From: Vreelandella halophila
GTDB taxonomy: Bacteria; Pseudomonadota; Gammaproteobacteria; Pseudomonadales; Oleiphilaceae
Reading direction: 5' to 3'
Length of the DNA: 64,000 nt
Assembly: GCF_009856365.1 (NCBI RefSeq)
Contig: NZ_WMEX01000009.1
Coordinates: forward strand, 1 to 64,000
Shown here: positions 7,204 to 15,139 of the stretch, piece by piece
Layout of the letters: each line of letters starts with the position of its first letter
How positions within the stretch are numbered: position 1 is the first letter of the stretch
The notes under the pieces: model-generated
Databases searched by the model: none
Told to the model about the DNA's origin: nothing
What the model saw: the letters and a program-made list of their open reading frames with translations, nothing else
Translations under genes and position numbers: made by a program

Positions 7204-7374
7204 AACCTGGTTGCTCAAGAAGGGGCGTTGAATGGCCCGCGTTTCCTGGCCGACCCGGAGTGGTCGATCTGGCGGACCAACTGGTTCGTTAACAAGGTTT
7301 TTGTCCTGGCCTGCTTTGTCCTCGTGCTGTATGCGGCCCTGAGGCGCCCGGAGGGTTTCAGGGCATCCCGTTGA
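7204..7374 (+). pseudogene. Short C-terminal membrane-protein remnant
   Basis: A frame running to the TGA at 7372-7374 encodes about 55 residues with a tryptophan-rich stretch (P-E-W-S-I-W-R-T-N-W) and one hydrophobic segment (about 20 residues of V, L, F and A) followed by a basic tail. There is no good start codon or ribosome-binding site. It reads like the end of a larger membrane protein and sits just before another truncated gene, so it is most likely debris at an island boundary. I cannot name the parent family. Confidence 0.3.
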
Positions 7375-7398
7375 TATGACCATAGAAGGTAGGGGCCG

Positions 7399-7475
7399 AT
7401 GCTTGTGACGATTGCAAGCTACAGCTTTCCATTCGAAGCTCAGATCGTGCGCTCACGCCTTGAACCAGAGGCGAT
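7399..7475 (+). pseudogene. DUF2007 (putative signal-transducing) N-terminal fragment
   Basis: The first 25 or so codons encode M-L-V-T-I-A-S-Y-S-F-P-F-E-A-Q and then R-S-R-L-E, the characteristic N-terminus of DUF2007 proteins, which normally run to 70-100 residues. The similarity stops abruptly at about 7475, within the 3' end of the minus-strand cyanophycin synthetase gene. The likely reading is that the cyanophycin block joined the chromosome inside this gene and removed the rest of it. Confidence 0.6.
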
Positions 7476-10091
7476 CTCGGCCTGTGTCGGGAAGCTTCGA
7501 CCCTTGAGACGTTCCGTCGTGCCTTCGATGTCATCGACAAGAAGCAGCAGGAAATCCCCCTCCTCCGCCTCGGCAATGGCCTTTGCCACTGCCTCCTGTT
7601 CACTCAGGATCGTTTCCACCTGAACGGACGAATCGGCATCCGTGGCACCACTGTGAATGAGCTTCGCCGTCTCGCCGGTCTCGCGCCCACGGGCGTCCGT
7701 CTCATAGACATAGAGAAGATCGCACATACTGGCGAGCTGCCCGCCCAGGGCCCGTAGATCGTCGTCCCGCCGGTTGCCCGGTGCCGTGGCGACACCGATC
7801 CGGCGCTTGGTGGCCAGCCCCCTGACCAGGGATTCAAGCGCCTCCAGCGCCGGGACGTTGTGACCGTAGTCGATCAGGCATTTCACACCATCCGCCTCGA
7901 AATAATTCGTGCGGCCCGGCATCTGCGCCGGTGTCGGATGGAAGGTCAGAAGCCCCGCACGAACGTCATCGATCTCTACCCCGTGGCCGATGGCGGCCCC
8001 GGCCGCGGCCATCGCGTTCTGTACGTTGAATAGGGCATGGCCCTCGAAGGCGATCGGCACATCGTTGACGTCGACGATGTCGACCGTGACCTTGCCTTTC
8101 AGCAGAACGATCTTCCCGTTCTTCACGGACAGCACCATGCGGTGGTCACTGAGGTGCTCGCCCAACTCCGGATGATCGGGATCCATGGTGAAGTATATGA
8201 TTTCACCGCGCGCCCAATAGGTGCCGTGCTCCATCACCAGTGGATCGTCGGCGTTGAGAACGCAGTACCCGCCCTCCTTCTTCACCGAATCGACGACGAC
8301 GGTCTTGCAGCGGGCGAGTTCATCCAGGGTATGGATATCGCGCTCGCCCAGGTGGTCGGAGGCGATATTCAACAGGACGCCGACATCGCTCTCGTCAAAG
8401 CCCAGCCCGCGCCGCATGATGCCGCCACGCGCGACTTCGAGCACGGCATGCTCGACGGTCGGCTCCTGAAGCACGGCCTGTGCTGCCCCGGGACCGGAAT
8501 AGTCACCACGCAGGATGACATGGTTGTCGATCTCGACCGTACCGGTACACCCCATGCCAACGGAATGCCCTGCCTGGCGGAGAATATGCGTGGTCAGGCG
8601 CGTCGTCGTTGTCTTGCCGTTGGTGCCGGTGATCGCGGTTATCGGAATCCGGCCGTTATTCGTCGGGTCGGGGAAGAGCATATCCACCACATGCTCGCCC
8701 ACGGGACGGGGCGTGCCGTGGGTCGGAGCCATGTGCATGCGGAAACCCGGTCCGGCATTGACTTCGACGACACCGGCCGACTGCTGGTCCAGCGGCAAGA
8801 CCAGGTTTTCAGCCAGAAGATCGATGCCAATCACGTCGAGCCCGACAAGCCGGGCCACCCGTTCCATCGTGAACCGCACTTCCGGGTGTACGTCGTCGGT
8901 CAGATCCGTCGCGGTTCCGCCCGTTGAGAGATTGGCGGTCGATTTCAGATACGCAATCCCGCCTTCCGGCAGCACGGTATCCAGTGTATAGCCCGCCTGC
9001 TCGAGCATCCGGTGGGTCTGTTCGTCCACATGGATCTGGGTCAGCAGGTTTTCATGACCCACGCCACGGCGCGGATCCGAATTCTCGATATCAATGAGTT
9101 GCTGGATGGTGTTCGTTCCATCGCCCGTCACATGAGCGGGCCGACGGCGGGCCGCAGCCACGAGTTTGCCGCCGATCACCAGAATCCGGTGGTCCTCGCC
9201 CTTGATGTAGCGTTCCACAAGCACGGTTTCATGATGCGCATAGGCCGCTTCATATCCGGCTTTCAGGTCTTCGATCGAGGGGATGTCGGTCGTCACGCCG
9301 CGTCCATGATTGCCCGACAGTGGTTTGGTGACGACCGGCCACCCGATCCAGTCCGCCGCGCTTCGCGCCTCCTCGAAGGAATAACAGACTTGCCCGCGCG
9401 GCACCGGGACTCCGGCGTTGTCCAGTATCTGCTTGGTCCATTGCTTGTCATCCGCGATCGAGTGGCCGATGATTCCGGATGAATCCGTCACCGTCGCCTG
9501 GAACCGCCGCTGTTTGACGCCATGGCCTAGCTGCGTGTAGCTGGTGCCTTCGGTAAGGTTATAGGCCGGAATGCTTCGAGCCCTGGCGGCATTGACGATC
9601 GATCCGGTGGAGGGGCCGAGGGCATTGGCATCGCGAACCTCTTTCAGACGATCGATAGTGGGATCGAGGTCCACGTCCTCGCCGTCATAGAGCTTCTGGG
9701 CGATCTCGACCGCAGCCTCGCCCGCGGCGAGGCCTGTGGCTTCGTCCCGGTAGCGATAGACTACGTTGTAGATTCCGGGGTCATAGCTATCGATGGTTTT
9801 TCCGTAGCCGACCGAAAAGCCAACCAGATTTTGCAACTCGATCGCCAGATGCTCGACCAGATGCCCAGCCCAGGTACCATCCCTGAGCCGCTTCAGGAAG
9901 CCCCCTGGTTCCCCGACCGAGCAACGATGATCGTGGATGCTGGGAATCAGCTTCTCGAGCTTGTCAGCTATCCCTGGAACCTTGTCGCTCGGCCGCTCTT
10001 CCAGTTCGTCGATAGCGAGCCGCATATAGATGGTTTTATAGCGGCTGTAGTAATTCGGCCCGCGCAGAGCGCGGTGTTCAAGAATTCGCAA
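7440..10091 (-). CDS. cphA: Cyanophycin synthetase
   Basis: This 883-residue enzyme polymerises aspartate and arginine into cyanophycin, using one ATP for each amide bond. The CphA1 architecture is visible: an N-terminal domain (1-160), an ATP-grasp domain (about 215-475) with V-V-T-K-P-L-S-G-N-H-G-R-G at 253-265 and the metal-binding E-V-N-A-G-P-G-F at 443-450, and a Mur ligase-like domain with the P-loop G-T-N-G-K-T-T-T-T at 489-497. The length is normal. The start is TTG at 10091 with GGAG upstream, 14 bases before the end of cphB, so translation is probably coupled to it. The last dozen residues appear to be encoded by antisense of the broken DUF2007 gene. It acts in the cytoplasm, forming storage granules. 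Confidence 0.95.
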   Translation of the reverse strand: MRILEHRALRGPNYYSRYKTIYMRLAIDELEERPSDKVPGIADKLEKLIPSIHDHRCSVGEPGGFLKRLRDGTWAGHLVEHLAIELQNLVGFSVGYGKTIDSYDPGIYNVVYRYRDEATGLAAGEAAVEIAQKLYDGEDVDLDPTIDRLKEVRDANALGPSTGSIVNAARARSIPAYNLTEGTSYTQLGHGVKQRRFQATVTDSSGIIGHSIADDKQWTKQILDNAGVPVPRGQVCYSFEEARSAADWIGWPVVTKPLSGNHGRGVTTDIPSIEDLKAGYEAAYAHHETVLVERYIKGEDHRILVIGGKLVAAARRRPAHVTGDGTNTIQQLIDIENSDPRRGVGHENLLTQIHVDEQTHRMLEQAGYTLDTVLPEGGIAYLKSTANLSTGGTATDLTDDVHPEVRFTMERVARLVGLDVIGIDLLAENLVLPLDQQSAGVVEVNAGPGFRMHMAPTHGTPRPVGEHVVDMLFPDPTNNGRIPITAITGTNGKTTTTRLTTHILRQAGHSVGMGCTGTVEIDNHVILRGDYSGPGAAQAVLQEPTVEHAVLEVARGGIMRRGLGFDESDVGVLLNIASDHLGERDIHTLDELARCKTVVVDSVKKEGGYCVLNADDPLVMEHGTYWARGEIIYFTMDPDHPELGEHLSDHRMVLSVKNGKIVLLKGKVTVDIVDVNDVPIAFEGHALFNVQNAMAAAGAAIGHGVEIDDVRAGLLTFHPTPAQMPGRTNYFEADGVKCLIDYGHNVPALEALESLVRGLATKRRIGVATAPGNRRDDDLRALGGQLASMCDLLYVYETDARGRETGETAKLIHSGATDADSSVQVETILSEQEAVAKAIAEAEEGDFLLLLVDDIEGTTERLKGRSFPTQAEIASGSRRERTI

Positions 10092-10938
10092 TCCAGTGCT
10101 CCAGACCTGCCGCCCTGAGCTCGTCAGGGCCCAGGACCCGCCGGTCTTTCAGGTTAAACCCATAACCATCGACCAGCGCGTGCATGATGACGTTGTGTAC
10201 GGTGACCGCTTCACCATCTGAAAGCTCGAACACATTCGAGCCTGATATCTGGGAACTGTCCACGATGATGACATGGCCGGGCCCGAAAGCCCGCATGACA
10301 TCGCCCTCGAACAGGACCGCCGCATCCTCGCCCAGGCCGACGCCCAGGTATTCGGGGTTGGTGGCGCCGACTTCCATCAATCTCGAAAAGCGTCCACGCT
10401 CAAGGAAGTGGGTATCAATGATGATGCCATCAACCAGACCGAAGCCGGCGGCCATCTGTACCGCACCCTTGCGCAGGGAATCGGTGGCCGGTCCGCCATA
10501 GACCATCGTCTGGGACTGACAGGCCGCCCCCGCGCTCGTCCCCGCGATCACGGAGCCCGATTGACGCTGCGCACGGATCGTCTCCAAAACCGGAGAACCG
10601 CCGAGAATGTTCGTCAGCCGCATCTGATCGCCGCCTGAGATGAAAACAATGTCCGAGTTCCGGATCATTTCAACGAATTGTTCCGACGCCGCGTCGCTGC
10701 GCTCGCGGATCCGGATGTCCAGAACCTCCGACGCGCCCAGGCCCGAAAACACCTCGTGATACTCACCGAATACATCGTCGGGAACGCTGCTCGCCGTCGT
10801 GATGACGCCAACCACAGGCGCATCCTTTTTCGACAACGACAGGACACGGCGCAGTATCTCCGCCTCGGAGGTCTTATCCTCCGCGCCGCCAATTGCGACA
10901 AGCGGCCCTCCAGGGGTACTCTTGGCGGGTGTACTCAT
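10078..10938 (-). CDS. cphB: Cyanophycinase
   Basis: This 286-residue protein is a serine peptidase of the S51 family that cuts cyanophycin into beta-Asp-Arg dipeptides. The nucleophile motif G-T-S-A-G-A lies mid-protein, followed by D-T-H-F-L-E-R-G-R-F-S-R-L, typical of cyanophycinases, and G-L-G-E-D-A-A-V. The start at 10938 (M-S-T-P-A-K) is chosen because GGAG sits about ten bases upstream; a longer frame reaching 11130 would cross the divergent promoter region. No signal peptide is present, so it is the intracellular type. It overlaps the start of cphA, which means synthesis and breakdown enzymes share one transcript, with the degradative gene first. Confidence 0.93.
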   Translation of the reverse strand: MSTPAKSTPGGPLVAIGGAEDKTSEAEILRRVLSLSKKDAPVVGVITTASSVPDDVFGEYHEVFSGLGASEVLDIRIRERSDAASEQFVEMIRNSDIVFISGGDQMRLTNILGGSPVLETIRAQRQSGSVIAGTSAGAACQSQTMVYGGPATDSLRKGAVQMAAGFGLVDGIIIDTHFLERGRFSRLMEVGATNPEYLGVGLGEDAAVLFEGDVMRAFGPGHVIIVDSSQISGSNVFELSDGEAVTVHNVIMHALVDGYGFNLKDRRVLGPDELRAAGLEHWIANS

Positions 10939-10980
10939 TGACTGCACTCCAAACCCCAAAATGACGATGTCCGCCGAATC

Positions 10981-10996
10981 ATACATCTCTATGTAT
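10981..10996. promoter_or_regulatory. Palindrome between cphBA and the isoaspartyl dipeptidase gene
   Basis: ATACAT and ATGTAT form perfect 6-base arms around a CTCT spacer, 43 bases upstream of the cphB start and about 130 bases upstream of the divergent dipeptidase gene. In the AT-richer part of the 190-base divergent intergenic region, it is the best candidate for an operator controlling the cyanophycin genes. It does not match the ArgR consensus. Regulator unknown. Confidence 0.35.
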
Positions 10997-11128
10997 AGCA
11001 CACTGGTTGCCGGCGGTGCTTGAATCTCATTGTCGCTGCAGCGCCGACACAGACTGGGAATCATCCAATCCCGGGGCTTCCGTGTGTCGAATGCGCAACA
11101 GGTAACCTGAACCTTCTGGAGAATCGAC

Positions 11129-12055
11129 ATGATGGGCGGCTTCAGTCTCGCAGTTCACGGCGGCGCGGGCGTTTTGCATCGCGATCAAATGACGCCAGAG
11201 CGTGAGGCCGACTATCACGCCGCCCTGGAGCGGGTGTTGAGCGCGGGTGAAGCCGTTCTCGACGCCGATGGCTCCGCGCTCGACGCCGTGACGCAGGCGG
11301 TGTGCGCCCTTGAAAACGAACCGCTTTTCAATGCGGGTCGCGGCGCCGTCTTCACGCGCAATGAGCAGCAGGAAATGGATGCCGCCCTGATGGACGGCCG
11401 CAATCGCCAGGCGGGTGCCGTCGCCGGAATCTTTGGGCCGAAGAACCCAGTATTGGCTGCCCGTAGCGTTCTCGAACACACCGATCACGTTCTCATGATT
11501 GGCGAGGGCGCACTTGCCGTCGCACGCACCGCCGGGCTCGATTTCGAAGAGCGGGACTATTTCTTCACGCAGGAACGGTGGGACGCATTGCAGGAAACGC
11601 TGAAGATGGAAGCGGAAGGGACGCTCGACGATGACCCCTCCCGCCGTCACGGTACTGTCGGCGCTGTCGCACGCGACCGGAACGGCCATCTTGCAGCGGC
11701 GACCTCCACCGGCGGCATGACGGCGAAGCGATCCGGTCGCGTCGGCGACAGCCCGGTCATCGGTGCCGGGACCTATGCCGACGACGCCACCTGTGCGGTA
11801 TCCGCAACCGGCGATGGCGAAGCCTTTTTACGCCTGTGTGCCGCCCATGAGATCGACGCCCGCATGCGGCTCACCAGCGTGTCACTGGAACGCGCCGCCG
11901 AGGACGTCATCATGACCGAGCTTACAGCCCTGAACGGAACCGGAGGCATCATCGCGCTGGACCGTAACGGTGCCATCACGACACCCTTCAACTGCGAGGG
12001 CATGTATCGCGGCTGGAGCGTCGAAGGGGACGGTCGAAAAACAGCCATTTACTGA
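11129..12055 (+). CDS. iaaA: Isoaspartyl dipeptidase / plant-type L-asparaginase
   Basis: This 308-residue Ntn-hydrolase resembles IaaA/EcAIII. The N-terminus A-V-H-G-G-A-G is typical, and the autoproteolysis site lies in H-G-T-V-G-A-V-A, where the Thr (about residue 175) becomes the nucleophile of the beta subunit. Downstream S-T-G-G-M-T-A-K and the S-A-T-G-D-G-E motif complete the substrate pocket. These enzymes hydrolyse beta-aspartyl peptides. Divergent placement from cphB and cphA indicates that its job is to split the beta-Asp-Arg dipeptides released by cyanophycinase into free amino acids. GGAG precedes the start; a second ATG follows immediately. Together with cphA and cphB it forms a complete storage and recovery pathway. 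Confidence 0.9.
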   Translation: MMGGFSLAVHGGAGVLHRDQMTPEREADYHAALERVLSAGEAVLDADGSALDAVTQAVCALENEPLFNAGRGAVFTRNEQQEMDAALMDGRNRQAGAVAGIFGPKNPVLAARSVLEHTDHVLMIGEGALAVARTAGLDFEERDYFFTQERWDALQETLKMEAEGTLDDDPSRRHGTVGAVARDRNGHLAAATSTGGMTAKRSGRVGDSPVIGAGTYADDATCAVSATGDGEAFLRLCAAHEIDARMRLTSVSLERAAEDVIMTELTALNGTGGIIALDRNGAITTPFNCEGMYRGWSVEGDGRKTAIY

Positions 12056-12114
12056 GGTTCCCGGCCATATCAGATATAGTTTCCCCATCTTCCCCCAATT
12101 CCAGAGGACCCCCC

Positions 12115-12840
12115 GTGGCTGAAAACGACAACGACCGCCTCGCCGTGATGATTGATGCGGACAACGCCCAGGCCTCGCTCTGCCCCGAACTGCTGGCGGA
12201 AGTGGCGCGGTTCGGCGTTGCCAGCGTGAAGCGCGCCTACGGCGACTGGACCACCACCAACCTCAAGGGCTGGAAGGAACACCTGCACAAGCACGCGATC
12301 CAGCCGGTTCAGCAGTTCAGCTACACCACGGGCAAGAACGCCACGGACTCCGCGCTGATCATTGATGCCATGGACCTGCTCCACGAAGGCAAGCTGGATG
12401 GCTTCTGCCTGGTCTCATCGGACAGCGATTTCACGCGCCTCGCCACACGGATCCGCGAATCGGGGCTGACCGTGTACGGGTTCGGTGAGCGCAAAACGCC
12501 GGAGCCTTTCGTCTCGGCCTGCGACAAGTTCATCTACACGGAGATCCTGAAAAACCGGACCGATGTGGATGAGCCGCAACCAGTCGATGCCGAGCAGACC
12601 AGCGACCTGCGGGATATCCTGATTCCGGCCGTGAACACGGTCTCGAAGGACGATGGCTGGGCGCCGCTTTCCGGAGTGGGCGATTACCTCAACAAGAAAT
12701 ACCCATCGTTCGACTCGCGCAACTATGGGTACCAGAAGCTCGGGCAACTGATGAAGTCACTCGACTACATTTCGGTGGATGAGCGAAGGCCCCAGCCGGA
12801 CTCTCCGATCACCCACATCTTCGTGAAGGCCACCGCCTGA
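12115..12840 (+). CDS. NYN-domain protein with C-terminal OST-HTH/LOTUS region, copy 1
   Basis: This 241-residue protein has an N-terminal NYN (PIN-like) nuclease domain: V-M-I-D-A-D-N-A-Q at about 10-18, K-N-A-T-D-S-A-L-I-I-D-A-M-D at 74-87, and S-S-D-S-D-F-T-R-L-A at 100-109, giving the conserved acidic residues for metal binding. Residues 165-241 resemble an OST-HTH/LOTUS RNA-binding domain, with D-D-G-W-A-P-L-S-G-V-G. Such LabA/DUF88 proteins are thought to act on RNA. The start is GTG at 12115, with AGAGGA upstream. A second copy of equal length lies at 15140-15865 with about 18 residue differences. The cellular target is unknown. Confidence 0.85.
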   Translation: MAENDNDRLAVMIDADNAQASLCPELLAEVARFGVASVKRAYGDWTTTNLKGWKEHLHKHAIQPVQQFSYTTGKNATDSALIIDAMDLLHEGKLDGFCLVSSDSDFTRLATRIRESGLTVYGFGERKTPEPFVSACDKFIYTEILKNRTDVDEPQPVDAEQTSDLRDILIPAVNTVSKDDGWAPLSGVGDYLNKKYPSFDSRNYGYQKLGQLMKSLDYISVDERRPQPDSPITHIFVKATA

Positions 12841-12900
12841 CGCTACGCCCATCTTCAGGCGGTAAGCGGTGTGGAGGAAAGGTGCAGCCCGTCCGACGTG

Positions 12901-13024
12901 CGACCCACGGAGACCTGGTTGCGACTCTGGACTTCGTCCGGGTTTCCGCCTCCGTTGTTTCCTGCAACAACAGTATGAATTCCTCCCCCCAACGCGCCAG
13001 GAGATCGCCATGGCGACGGGATCG
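12901..13024 (-). pseudogene. Degenerate GGDEF domain fragment
   Basis: On the minus strand this stretch encodes H-G-D-L-L-A-R-W-G-E-E-F-I-L-L-L followed by an acidic helix, matching the active-site hairpin of diguanylate cyclases but with one glycine of GGEEF missing. Nothing resembling the rest of the 160-residue domain is present on either side. It is a decayed remnant in the gap between the first NYN gene and arfB, and cannot be active. Confidence 0.5.
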
Positions 13025-13041
13025 GCCAGCGCCCCCCACCA

Positions 13042-13455
13042 TCAAGGGTCGACTTTGCCCCTCAGAGCCTTGGTTTTGCCTTTCCGCGTCTTACTGTCAA
13101 CGCGGCGTCGCCGCGCTGACCTGGTCGGTCTGGTGGGCCGGCGCACCTTCTGTTGCTTCACGGCGCCCTGGATCAGCGTCTTCAGGCGCTGCATCGCGTC
13201 GTCTTTATTCAGCTCAAGGGTGCGGTGGGACTGTGCCTTGATGATCACCACGCCCTCCTTACTGATGCGCTGGTCGGAGAGCGCCATCAGCCGTTCCTTA
13301 TAGAACGGCGGCAGGCTGGAGTTGGGGATGTCAAAACGCAGGTGCACCGCCGAGGCAACCTTGTTGACGTTCTGGCCACCCGCCCCCTGGGCACGGATCT
13401 GGGTGAATTCGATCTCCCAGTCAGCGATTTCAACGGTGTTCGATATTCTGAGCAT
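13042..13455 (-). CDS. arfB: Alternative ribosome-rescue factor ArfB (peptidyl-tRNA hydrolase)
   Basis: This 137-residue protein has the class I release-factor catalytic loop I-R-A-Q-G-A-G-G-Q-N-V-N-K-V near residues 18-31, whose GGQ hydrolyses peptidyl-tRNA, and a basic C-terminal tail rich in K and R that in ArfB enters the empty mRNA channel of stalled ribosomes. Length and layout match E. coli YaeJ. The start at 13455 (M-L-R-I-S) aligns with the family; an in-frame ATG at 13503 would add 16 residues, and neither start has a strong ribosome-binding site. It works with ribosomes stalled on non-stop mRNA. Confidence 0.9.
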   Translation of the reverse strand: MLRISNTVEIADWEIEFTQIRAQGAGGQNVNKVASAVHLRFDIPNSSLPPFYKERLMALSDQRISKEGVVIIKAQSHRTLELNKDDAMQRLKTLIQGAVKQQKVRRPTRPTRSARRRRVDSKTRKGKTKALRGKVDP

Positions 13456-13610
13456 AACAACATCATCTGCCGCGGGCGCTGACCGGCGTCCGGCCGTGGC
13501 CATCTACGAGGAAATCCAGGAGCTTGTGGCATAATGCGTTGACTGGAAGCACCACCCATTCAGACAACCGTCATCAGTGGTTGCCACAACGCCGTTCATT
13601 GTAAGCAAAG

Positions 13611-15062
13611 ATGCCCAGAACCAGTACCCATCACAGACACCTGCAGAAACAACTGGCCCGCGCTGAAACCTACGACCAATGGTTCGCCGCCGCGGAGGCC
13701 CTGGACGAAGCCGAGGGCCTGCTGGACTGGCGTGAAGGGCCGGGCTCGGATCTTCTGCATGAAAAGCTGATCCGCGAGCACCTCTACGCCATGCGCGTTC
13801 ACCGTAAAAAAGGCGATGTGGCGGCGCTGAACCGGGTTCTCCAGGAAAGTCTTTACCGGCATCTGGGGGAACTGTCCAACCCCGAGCTCTATAGCGTGGC
13901 CCGCACGGGCACCACAAAACTGGCCACGGAATTCCTGGATGAAGTGGAAAACGCCATGAACTTCATCTGCGACCACCCCATGCCGGGCGTTTCCGAGGCG
14001 CACAAGCTGCAGCTTTTCCAGGAGGCCGAGCGGGTATTCGGGCGGCCGGCGCTGCTGCTCAGTGGCGGTGCTGCTTTCGGCATCTATCACATCGGCGTTG
14101 CACGTGCCCTCTGGGAACAGGGCCTTCTCCCTGGAGTTATTGCGGGCTCGAGCATGGGCGCGATTGTTGCCGGTGGCGTGTGCTCCCGGAACAATCAGGA
14201 GCTGGAACGGCTGTTCTATGAGCCCGGCTACATCCACCTGGAGGCCTTCCGGTGGCTGGAACCCGGTCAGATCTGGCGACACCGCCATCTCATGGACCCG
14301 CAGCAGCTGCTGCGCCACATCCGGAGCAATGTCGGCGACATGAGTTTCCGGGAAGCGGCCGAACACAGCGGGCGCACTCTGAATATTTCCGTCTCACCCA
14401 CCCGCACCCGGCAGAAGCCACGACTTCTCAATGCACTGGCGGCTCCGGACGTACTGGTTTCCTCCGCCGTTCTGGCCTCCTGTGCGGTGCCGGGGATCTA
14501 TCCGCCGGTAACACTCCGGGCGCGGGATCCCAACGGCGAGCGCAGCGCGGAAAAGCCCTACATGGGCACCGAGCGCTGGATTGACGGCAGTGTTCACGGG
14601 GACCTGCCGCTGATGCGCATGGCGCGGCTGAACAACGTCAATCGCACCATTGTCAGCCAGGCCAATCCCCATGTACTGCCTTTCATCAACCATCATGAGA
14701 ACAGTGGCGCCAGGGCCTCGCTCAAGCAGGCGACCACGTCCGTGCTGAAGGCACAACTGGCCACATCCCTTCAGGTCAGCCGCAATGTATGGTCCCGTTC
14801 ACTGTTGCGGCCGTTGCTGGATCAGGCCCACTCGGTGGCCACTCAGCCCTACCTGGGCGATATCAATATCCAGTTCCCCGCTCAGCCCGGCCTTTACCGC
14901 AAGGTGTTGTCCAACCCGGATGAACAGGATCTGGCCCTGTACATCCGGATGGGCGAGCGCGCCACCTGGCCACGCATCCCGATGATCCGCGACCAGACCC
15001 GGGTCAGCCGGATATTCACCGACTGCATAGCGCGGCTTCAGGCAAAGTTGCGACAACAGTAG
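13611..15062 (+). CDS. Patatin-like phospholipase with DUF3336 N-terminus
   Basis: This 483-residue protein has an N-terminal DUF3336-type helical region (1-140) and a patatin domain. The oxyanion loop L-S-G-G-A-A-F-G lies near 148-155, the nucleophile elbow G-S-S-M-G near 179-183 and the catalytic Asp in D-G-S-V-H-G-D near 325. The same arrangement occurs in eukaryotic triacylglycerol lipases such as Tgl3-5, so it probably hydrolyses storage or membrane lipids. No signal peptide is seen. A wax ester synthase/DGAT-like gene lies less than 1 kb downstream on the other strand, which makes a role in mobilising neutral lipid plausible. Confidence 0.88.
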   Translation: MPRTSTHHRHLQKQLARAETYDQWFAAAEALDEAEGLLDWREGPGSDLLHEKLIREHLYAMRVHRKKGDVAALNRVLQESLYRHLGELSNPELYSVARTGTTKLATEFLDEVENAMNFICDHPMPGVSEAHKLQLFQEAERVFGRPALLLSGGAAFGIYHIGVARALWEQGLLPGVIAGSSMGAIVAGGVCSRNNQELERLFYEPGYIHLEAFRWLEPGQIWRHRHLMDPQQLLRHIRSNVGDMSFREAAEHSGRTLNISVSPTRTRQKPRLLNALAAPDVLVSSAVLASCAVPGIYPPVTLRARDPNGERSAEKPYMGTERWIDGSVHGDLPLMRMARLNNVNRTIVSQANPHVLPFINHHENSGARASLKQATTSVLKAQLATSLQVSRNVWSRSLLRPLLDQAHSVATQPYLGDINIQFPAQPGLYRKVLSNPDEQDLALYIRMGERATWPRIPMIRDQTRVSRIFTDCIARLQAKLRQQ

Positions 15063-15139
15063 ATCAGCACTCCCTGCCGGATGCTATGATCCGCGCAACT
15101 ATCCTTCGTTCCAATGGACACACCTTACCAGGACCCCCA

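Noticed and set aside
8037-8927. A 296-codon frame opposite cphA
   Set aside because: cphA is a full-length, motif-complete gene; the opposite frame is a shadow.
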